Source: Nanobdellota archaeon
GTDB lineage: Archaea > Aenigmatarchaeota > Aenigmatarchaeia > QMZP01
DNA: 19,807 bases
Direction of reading: 5' to 3'
NCBI GenBank assembly: GCA_018818465.1
Contig: JAHIRU010000086.1
Coordinates: 1-19,807 of the forward strand
The position numbers and the translations under genes are program-made. Below are positions 15,682-19,807 of this stretch, one piece after another. Positions within the stretch are counted from its first letter, which is position 1; the number at the start of each line of letters is the position of its first letter. Below the pieces are notes generated by a model. That model was not told where the DNA came from, did no database searches, and was given only the letters and a program-made list of their open reading frames with translations.

Positions 15682-16506
15682 ATGGAAGAAGCAGCAATTA
15701 TAAGACCTAGGCTTATACTCACAACAGGTTTGCCTGGAACAGGAAAGAGTTTAATAGCCAAGGCTTTCATGTATTATAGCAGTAGATTATTGGATGAAAC
15801 GAGAAAATTAGATGATTTAGGAAATAGTTTAGCTAGAAATGGATCTTTGATCTATCTAGGAAGTGACGACATAAGAGATTCTGTAAAAACTGGATCATCT
15901 TTATACACAACCGACAAAACGCTTATTGAAACTGACAATAACGGTATTTATACAGAAGTTGCTAGAAAAGCAACTTATGAATTTTTATACAATCTTTTCA
16001 AAGAATATGCGTCTGGTGATTATAAGATTTTTCTTAATGAAAATGAAAAGAAAAATCTTTTGCCTGTTGAGTTTATAGTAGTGGATTGCACGTCACCAAA
16101 ATATGAACAAAGAAAGAAATTTTATGACATTGCAAGAAGTTATGGAATTTCTACGCATGTTATATACGCTACTTGCAAAAGAGAAGAAACTATGGAAAGG
16201 ATGCACAGACGTACGGGTAATTTTTATACTGGAAAAGTGACAGATAAGGGCATGATAGCAAAATTATTAACGGATTGGGTAGCTGATTTTGAAAATCCTT
16301 TAGAATATGAACTAGATGATTACAAGGATGATAATAAAGATCTAAGTATTATTCATATAGAAACTAGTCATGGTGTACTTCCTATAAGAGAAGAAATATC
16401 CGCTCAAGGAGAAAAAGATATAACAGAAAGAATAACTTCTTTATATTATGGAATTGACCCGACTGAATTTAGAGAAAAACTTAAAAAAATTGATGAAAAA
16501 CTGTAA
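15682..16506 (+). CDS. P-loop kinase (AAA_33/PSTK-like fold)
   Basis: A 274-residue soluble protein with a Walker A loop GLPGTGKS (16-23), LGSDDIRD (60-66) in the place of the substrate-binding acidic pair, a Walker B-like strand FIVVDCTSP (131-138, D135), and an Arg-rich lid (CKREETMERMHRRTG, 165-179). This arrangement is that of the small-molecule/nucleic-acid kinases of the AAA_33, PSTK, Kti12 and zeta-toxin group. The substrate cannot be read; no PSTK- or zeta-specific motif was recognised. The start is firm: GGTAGTGAT lies three bases before the ATG. It shares a control region with the TrmB-like gene and has a promoter box like that of the unknown gene. Confidence 0.8.
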   Translation: MEEAAIIRPRLILTTGLPGTGKSLIAKAFMYYSSRLLDETRKLDDLGNSLARNGSLIYLGSDDIRDSVKTGSSLYTTDKTLIETDNNGIYTEVARKATYEFLYNLFKEYASGDYKIFLNENEKKNLLPVEFIVVDCTSPKYEQRKKFYDIARSYGISTHVIYATCKREETMERMHRRTGNFYTGKVTDKGMIAKLLTDWVADFENPLEYELDDYKDDNKDLSIIHIETSHGVLPIREEISAQGEKDITERITSLYYGIDPTEFREKLKKIDEKL

Positions 16507-16525
16507 AGAATGTCTAAATTATGAG

Positions 16526-16627
16526 CGGGCCCAGAGGGATTCGAACCCTCGGCCTCTCGGTTAAGAGCTTCGCCCCATCATCCTCAAATGATAGTCGAGC
16601 GCTCTAACCAGGCTGAGCTATGGGCCC
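16526..16627 (-). tRNA. tRNA-Lys(CUU) with a 27-nt intron
   Basis: A 102-nt gene on the minus strand; 75 nt after removing the intron. Acceptor GGGCCCA/TGGGCCC, D stem GCTC/GAGC with loop AGCCTGGTTA, T arm GAGGG-TTCGAAT-CCCTC, discriminator G, no encoded CCA. Without the intron the anticodon arm is CTCGG-CTCTTAA-CCGAG, perfectly paired, with anticodon CTT. No protein gene overlaps it. Confidence 0.9.
16569..16595 (-). other. Non-canonical tRNA-Lys intron (position 30/31)
   Basis: 27 nt lying inside the 5' strand of the anticodon stem. The pre-tRNA can form a bulge-helix-bulge: bulge CGA, central helix CGCT/GGCG, bulge AAG, inner helix CTATCAT/ATGATGG with a six-base loop. Cutting after the second base of each bulge removes exactly this segment and gives a perfect anticodon stem. 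The alternative cut one base later would leave an A-C mismatch. Confidence 0.75.
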
Positions 16628-16642
16628 ATACATAGTTATTAG

Positions 16643-16725
16643 TTCTATTGGTTAATTCATGCAAACGACTATATGCAATAGGTATTAGTCGTCAAACTGT
16701 TATAGTTAATTGTTTCTATTGGTTA
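16643..16725. repeat. 12-bp direct repeats around an inverted repeat
   Basis: TTCTATTGGTTA occurs at 16643-16654 and 16714-16725. Between them ACGACTA (16665-16671) and TAGTCGT (16686-16692) form a seven-base inverted repeat. This fills the 140-base gap between tRNA-Lys and the small basic peptide; nothing else is seen there. It could be the tRNA upstream control region or the scar of a small insertion. Confidence 0.45.
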
Positions 16726-16767
16726 CTTAAGAAAATAGTAATTTTACAATAAAAAGATTTAGAAATA

Positions 16768-16821
16768 TCACTTTCTCTGTCTTCGCTTTCTTCTGTGCTT
16801 GGGTTCAAGCTTTCTTGTCAT
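16768..16821 (-). CDS. 17-residue Arg/Lys-rich micropeptide
   Basis: Encodes MTRKLEPKHRRKRRQRK, of which eleven residues are Arg, Lys or His. A TATA-like box on the minus strand (ATTTTTAAATAG, about 16841-16852) is centred 26 bases before the ATG, predicting a leaderless mRNA starting at it. A short T tract follows the stop. Size and charge recall the tiny ribosomal protein eL41, but the Trp-containing part of eL41 is missing, so I do not assign it. It could be a ribosome- or RNA-binding peptide, or a chance frame. Confidence 0.45.
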   Translation of the reverse strand: MTRKLEPKHRRKRRQRK

Positions 16822-16868
16822 AATGACATCTTAGTATTATTCTATTTAAAAATGAAAAATAACAAATC

Positions 16869-16927
16869 TTTATAAACCCGTAAACGTTAATAATCGATGG
16901 TATGGTAGAATGCTAAGGCGTTTCTAC
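16869..16927 (+). promoter_or_regulatory. Promoter and leader hairpin of the CxxC zinc gene
   Basis: CTTTATAAAC at 16869-16878 is a TATA box predicting a start near 16899, so the mRNA has a leader of about 57 bases, unlike the leaderless genes around it. The leader holds a stem GTAGAA (16905-16910) with TTCTAC (16922-16927) and ends in a strong SD, GGAGAGAGG. A regulated leader is likely; the signal is unknown. Confidence 0.5.
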
Positions 16928-16955
16928 TGCACTGTTTAAAGGAGAGAGGAATAAC

Positions 16956-17126
16956 ATGAGAGATTTCAAAAAGGATGGTCCAAGAAGGGATTTTGACAGA
17001 GGACCTCGAGAAATGCATAAGGCAGTTTGTGCTGATTGCGGTAAAGAATGTGATGTACCATTCAAGCCAGCAGACGGTAGACCTGTTTTTTGCAGAGATT
17101 GTTTCGCAAAGAAGAAGAGATACTAG
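16956..17126 (+). CDS. CxxC-x17-CxxC zinc protein
   Basis: A 56-residue protein with C25-A-D-C28, exactly 17 residues, then C46-R-D-C49, the pattern of the small 'CxxC-x17-CxxC' zinc-binding family found widely in archaea and bacteria (function unknown). The N-terminus (MRDFKKDGPRRDFDRGPREM) is Arg/Gly/Asp-rich and disordered-looking, reminiscent of RGG-type RNA-binding tails; the C-terminus is basic (AKKKRY). An SD, GGAGAGAGGA, lies at 16941-16950. Upstream is a structured leader, downstream a T-rich tract. An RNA-associated or stress role is inference from the tail and the nearby helicase. Confidence 0.85.
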   Translation: MRDFKKDGPRRDFDRGPREMHKAVCADCGKECDVPFKPADGRPVFCRDCFAKKKRY

Positions 17127-17164
17127 TTGCCAATTTTTAGGAAATAGTTATTATCTTCAGTGAA

Positions 17165-17187
17165 TTTTTTTATTTTTTATTTTAATT
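17165..17187 (+). terminator. T-rich terminator after the zinc gene
   Basis: Three runs of five to eight T within 23 bases, beginning about 40 bases after the stop. Archaeal RNAP terminates at such oligo-T tracts without a hairpin. Confidence 0.5.
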
Positions 17188-17298
17188 TAGTCAATTAAAA
17201 GGGATATTAAAAAGATGGCTTGATTCTTTCTAATAATAGGGATATATTAAGGAGCTAAGACAATAATATATAGGGTTATTTTTGAGAGAGTGATGTTA

Positions 17299-17805
17299 AT
17301 GAAATTAGAAGGCTATGAGAACGTTCATGTTGTGCAAAGAAACAAAGGAAGCAGTTCTATACCAGTAGGAATAGAATGGATGTTGAGGTATAAAAAAATG
17401 GAAATTCCTGATATTGAATCCTTTCAGGAAAATTTCAATACAGAGGTAAGCGATAGATTGGATAATTTTGAGAACATTACAAAAAATATAAAGGGGATAT
17501 ATCCTAAACTCAGTTTTAATATAATCAACTTTCCGAAAGGAAAGGGGAAAGAAAAGGTTAATGAAATAGAGAAAATAGTGAAAAAAGGTAACCCATGCCT
17601 TATCTCAATAGGGCTCAACAAGCCGTTTTCTTCTGGCACAGTGTTTCACACAGTGCCTGTTGTAGAAGTTGATGAAAAGACAGTAAAAGTTCTGTCAATG
17701 AACGCAGATAACATAAAAGATCAAGTTAAATCGTTTGACAGGAAAATAATAGAAAAATTGCATAACAACTACAGTGATTGTGGTGGTGTCCTGATTCTAA
17801 AATAA
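17299..17805 (+). CDS. C39-peptidase-like protein, apparently without catalytic Cys
   Basis: 168 residues from ATG 17299. The N-terminus VVQRNKGSSSIPVGIEWMLRY has the shape of a papain-like C39 domain (Q...CGPT..A..LRY), and the C-terminal half GNPCLISIGL...TVFHTVPVVEVDEKTVKVLSMN matches the His-strand-turn-strand part (H before VPVVEVDE). The position of the nucleophile Cys is occupied by Ser (SSS). Between them is a charged helical insert. No membrane segment, so it is cytosolic unless carried by a partner. It may be an inactive, binding-only homologue, or the resemblance may be distant. In-frame GTG 17290 and ATG 17293 overlap the SD GAGTGAT; ATG 17299, four bases after it, is preferred. 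Confidence 0.55.
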   Translation: MKLEGYENVHVVQRNKGSSSIPVGIEWMLRYKKMEIPDIESFQENFNTEVSDRLDNFENITKNIKGIYPKLSFNIINFPKGKGKEKVNEIEKIVKKGNPCLISIGLNKPFSSGTVFHTVPVVEVDEKTVKVLSMNADNIKDQVKSFDRKIIEKLHNNYSDCGGVLILK

Positions 17806-17811
17806 TAGAGA

Positions 17812-18096
17812 CTATATTTTTTCAATTTTTCCGTTCTTGCCTGCAGATATCTGCATTTTTCCATTCCACTCTTTTACCCAGCCATCAGTTATTTTTACTT
17901 TCTGTCCAGCTTCGATTGCATCTATTTCATCATTCCATAATGTTAGTTCCATTTCGCCTGAGTCGTCCTTTATTACGCAATTGCATACTCTTCCAGATTT
18001 CCCAAACTTGTCAAATGTTCTAACATCACCTTTGCTTACAACCTCAACCTTTTCAAGCGTTGCATTGCTGTTGGTTTGAACTTCTTTTATTTTCAT
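17812..18096 (-). CDS. Single OB-fold ssDNA-binding protein (RPA/SOSS-B type)
   Basis: A 94-residue single OB-fold protein of the archaeal RPA/SOSS-B type, which binds single-stranded nucleic acid during replication and repair. Signature segments: the strand VEVVSKGDVRTFDKFGKSGRVCNCVIKDDSGEMELTLW (GRV-N-V-DD-G-I-LTLW pattern), then AIEAGQKVKITDGWVKEWNGKMQISAGKNGKIE. There is no acidic bacterial-type tail. It meets the C39-like gene tail to tail with six bases between, and is divergent from the helicase. A 12-bp palindrome lies eight bases before its ATG. Confidence 0.88.
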   Translation of the reverse strand: MKIKEVQTNSNATLEKVEVVSKGDVRTFDKFGKSGRVCNCVIKDDSGEMELTLWNDEIDAIEAGQKVKITDGWVKEWNGKMQISAGKNGKIEKI

Positions 18097-18104
18097 AAGT
18101 TATA

Positions 18105-18116
18105 TTCGACATCGAA
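18105..18116. promoter_or_regulatory. TTCGA-CA-TCGAA palindrome before the SSB gene
   Basis: A 12-bp inverted repeat (five-base arms, two-base centre) beginning eight bases upstream of the SSB ATG, on top of the expected start of transcription. Operator-like; no regulator can be named. Confidence 0.4.
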
Positions 18117-18216
18117 ATATTAATAGTTTTAGAAAAAAACGTTTTAGCCGAGTAAATTGAAATTTTTAAAAAATATAGAACGATTGTGACCATAAAGTAA
18201 CAATAAGACCGATAAG

Positions 18217-18224
18217 TTTATATA
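18217..18224 (+). promoter_or_regulatory. TATA box of the DEAD-box helicase
   Basis: TTTATATA, continuing TATAAC. Transcription is predicted near 18246, giving a leader of about 90 bases, long for this genome. Confidence 0.55.
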
Positions 18225-18270
18225 TATAACAATGCGTTAATAAGAAGAAAGCATTATTATTTAACGAAAG

Positions 18271-18319
18271 AGCACCTTATCAGTACCATCTGTTAATTTG
18301 TTTTTTCTTGATAAGTGCT
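18271..18319 (+). promoter_or_regulatory. Helicase 5' leader stem-loop
   Basis: AGCACCTTATCA (18271-18282) pairs with TGATAAGTGCT (18309-18319): 11 base pairs with one bulged C and a 26-base, T-rich loop. It ends four bases before the SD (AGAGG at 18324-18328). A temperature- or protein-sensitive translation switch is plausible; DEAD-box helicase genes in cold-adapted archaea are known for long regulatory leaders. Confidence 0.6.
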
Positions 18320-18334
18320 AAAAAGAGGTATAAT

Positions 18335-19663
18335 ATGAATAAATTTAAAGAGCTTGGACTAAGCCAAGAGCTGTTCAAGACAATAGAAACATTAGGTTTT
18401 GAAGAACCTACACAGATACAAAGGAAATCAATTCCTTTCATACTCCAGGGAAAGGATGTTATAGGAGAGTCGGCAACCGGGTCAGGCAAGACTCTGGCAT
18501 TCGGATGCGGTATTATAGAAAAAGTAATTCCAGACAATGGATTGCAAGCATTGGTATTGACTCCCACAAGGGAGCTTGCAAACCAGGTAAAGGAATCACT
18601 TGTCCAATTTTCTGGGAACAAAAAATTGAGCATAATTTCAGTTTATGGCGGGGTTTCAATAAACACTCAGATACAAAACCTTCCTAAGGCAGACGTTGTA
18701 GTCGCCACTCCTGGAAGGCTTCTAGATCACATAAATAGGAAAACAATAAACATGTCAAAGATAAGCTTCCTTGTTATTGATGAAGCAGACCGCATGTTTG
18801 ATATGGGTTTCATAAGAGACATAAAAAAAATAATGAATATATGTCCAAGTGAAAGGCAAACGTTATTCTTTTCTGCAACACTTGCCCACAAAATAAAGGA
18901 GCTTGCAGACAGATATACAAAAAATCCAATAGTGGTTTTTGCAGAGAAGATGGTTGATCCTGAGAAGCTTAGCCAGATGTACTACGATGTATTGAAGAAC
19001 GAAAAGCTTTCAGTATTGGTGCATCTTTTGCAGAATAAAAAATCAAACCTTGTAATGGTATTCTGCAATACAAGACGCACTACAAACGCCGTTGCCAAAA
19101 ACCTTCGCGCAAACAAGATCGATGCAATAGAGATCCATGGCGGTCTTTCGCAGTATGAAAGGACAAAAAATATAGAATCATTCAGCAGCAACAAAGCAAA
19201 TGTGCTTGTATGCACAGATGTAGCTGCAAGAGGCCTTCACATAAGCAACGTTTCCCACATATACAACTACGAACTGCCAGGAGACCCTAACGACTACGTG
19301 CACAGAATAGGAAGGACAGCAAGAGCAGGAGAAGAAGGAAGCGTAATAAATCTTTTGTCGAATGAGGACCACAGGAACTTCAGAATGATAATAGACAAAT
19401 ACAGAACATTTGACATAGAGAAAGAAACTGTTTCTCACTACAAAAAAATAACACCTATGTTAATAAACAGTTATAGGGGACCTAGATCCTATTCTAGCAG
19501 AAACAACCCAAGAGGCTCTTATAGTAATAATCAAAACTCATGTGGTAATTACAGAGGCTATAGCGATCAAAACACACGTAGTAACTATGGTGGTCATAGT
19601 GAAGCAAGATCAAGGACTCATGGTAGCAACGGAATGCTATTGCCTAACAGAAGACGATTTTAG
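18335..19663 (+). CDS. DEAD-box ATP-dependent RNA helicase
   Basis: A 442-residue RNA helicase of the DeaD/CshA type that unwinds RNA, commonly in ribosome assembly, mRNA decay and cold response. All motifs are visible: Q (GFEEPTQIQ, 21-29), I (ATGSGKT, 47-53), Ia (PTREL), Ib (TPGRLLD), II (DEAD, 148-151), III (SAT, 179-181), IV (MVFCNTRR), V (VLVCTDVAARGLHI) and VI (HRIGRTARAG). The last about 60 residues are low-complexity, rich in Ser, Asn, Arg, Gly and Tyr (RGPRSYSSRNNPRGSYSNN and on), an RGG-like RNA-binding tail. The start is ATG 18335, with AGAGG upstream; the frame also opens at a TTG at 18308 inside the leader hairpin, which I reject. The stop is three bases from the 3' end of the opposing tRNA-Asp gene. 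Confidence 0.96.
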   Translation: MNKFKELGLSQELFKTIETLGFEEPTQIQRKSIPFILQGKDVIGESATGSGKTLAFGCGIIEKVIPDNGLQALVLTPTRELANQVKESLVQFSGNKKLSIISVYGGVSINTQIQNLPKADVVVATPGRLLDHINRKTINMSKISFLVIDEADRMFDMGFIRDIKKIMNICPSERQTLFFSATLAHKIKELADRYTKNPIVVFAEKMVDPEKLSQMYYDVLKNEKLSVLVHLLQNKKSNLVMVFCNTRRTTNAVAKNLRANKIDAIEIHGGLSQYERTKNIESFSSNKANVLVCTDVAARGLHISNVSHIYNYELPGDPNDYVHRIGRTARAGEEGSVINLLSNEDHRNFRMIIDKYRTFDIEKETVSHYKKITPMLINSYRGPRSYSSRNNPRGSYSNNQNSCGNYRGYSDQNTRSNYGGHSEARSRTHGSNGMLLPNRRRF

Positions 19664-19666
19664 ATA

Positions 19667-19807
19667 CGCCCTGAGCGGGATTTGAACCCGCGTCCTGAGA
19701 GTTCGGTGAACCTTTCCGTTGGAAGCGACCGAGGAACACGAAGTGTCCGCATGGAAGCTCCTTTTGGATTGAACCTTTTCTTGAAAAAGGTTCATGACAG
19801 TCTCAGA
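19667..19807 (-). tRNA. tRNA-Asp(GUC), partial, with a 93-nt intron
   Basis: The window edge cuts the gene; positions about 25-73 are present. Anticodon stem TGAGA (19801-19805) and TCTCA (19696-19700) pair perfectly around the loop CTGTCAC, anticodon GTC, once 19702-19794 is removed. The T arm is GCGGG-TTCAAAT-CCCGC, the acceptor 3' strand TCAGGGC, discriminator G, no CCA. The 5' acceptor (expected GCCCTGA) and D arm lie outside the window. Confidence 0.82.
19702..19794 (-). other. tRNA-Asp intron at canonical 37/38 position
   Basis: 93 nt. Bulge-helix-bulge context: outer helix TGAGA/TCTCA, central helix CTGT/ACCG (one mismatch), bulges CAT and AAC cut after the second base, and inner helix GAACCTTT/AAAGGTTC. 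The intron carries two copies of AAAGGTTCA and two of GCTTCCA. The first AAAGGTTC copy makes a competing nine-base-pair hairpin with the same 5' arm. Long for an archaeal tRNA intron; no clear box C/D or H/ACA guide was found. Confidence 0.7.

Noticed and set aside
16569..16595. Reading the tRNA as tRNA-Leu or tRNA-Ser without an intron, using ATCAT-TTGAGG-ATGAT as anticodon arm
   Set aside because: The loop would be six or eight bases, never seven, and the D arm is class I; the spliced tRNA-Lys fits perfectly.
16768..16821. Naming the 17-residue peptide as ribosomal protein eL41
   Set aside because: Only charge and size agree; the Trp and other conserved eL41 positions are absent.
18308..18334. 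Nine-residue N-terminal extension of the helicase from TTG
   Set aside because: The TTG lies in the leader stem and the SD (AGAGG) would be inside the coding sequence; ATG 18335 matches DEAD-box N-termini.
19702..19794. Box C/D guide RNA within the tRNA-Asp intron
   Set aside because: No RTGATGA box C or paired CTGA box D with proper spacing was found within the intron.
1..19807. CRISPR arrays, insertion sequences, integrases or phage genes
   Set aside because: No regularly spaced repeats, transposase or phage motifs were seen; the only mobile element is the intein.

Overview
This AT-rich 19.8 kb window comes from an archaeon. Evidence: a multi-subunit RNA polymerase operon with split B (B''/B') and split A (A'/A''), archaeal/eukaryotic-type ribosomal proteins uL6 and eL32, a type II methionine aminopeptidase, TATA/BRE-like promoters placed for leaderless or short-leader mRNAs, and tRNA genes with introns in bulge-helix-bulge context. 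Lys/Ala-rich tails, very small zinc-ribbon genes and displaced ribosomal-protein genes would suit a DPANN-type or small-genome euryarchaeal lineage, but that placement is inference.

Layout. 1-2550: a YjbQ-family protein, a divergent ThiG-like protein, a small HExxH metallopeptidase and an inositol-monophosphatase-family enzyme. 2589-2636: a 15-residue Lys-rich peptide with a perfect Shine-Dalgarno. 2806-3859: methionine aminopeptidase, tail to tail with a 54-residue zinc ribbon. 3898-13797 (minus strand): rpoH-rpoB''-rpoB'-rpoA'-rpoA'' followed by rpl6-rpl32e. rpoA'' carries a 461-residue LAGLIDADG intein inside the trigger loop. 13999-16506: an unrecognised gene, a TrmB-like regulator and a P-loop kinase, with a divergent regulator/kinase promoter region carrying mirrored repeats. 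16526-17126: tRNA-Lys(CUU) with a 27-nt intron at the unusual 30/31 position, a 17-residue basic peptide and a CxxC-x17-CxxC zinc protein. 17290-19663: a C39-peptidase-like protein without an obvious catalytic Cys, an OB-fold ssDNA-binding protein and a DEAD-box RNA helicase with a structured leader. The window ends inside tRNA-Asp(GUC), which has a 93-nt canonical-position intron.

How it fits together. Most of the window is information processing: transcription, ribosome, N-terminal Met removal, RNA remodelling, ssDNA binding and tRNAs. Translation starts are often marked by GTGAT (part of GGTGAT) three to four bases before ATG. Where the spacing is four, the GTG of that site lies in frame and imitates a start codon, so I use the downstream ATG for several genes.

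The most unusual items are: the trigger-loop intein, the two tRNA introns, the ThiG-like/YjbQ neighbours, the micro-ORFs, the unknown/regulator/kinase locus with mirrored operators, and the hairpins in the rpoB'' and helicase leaders.
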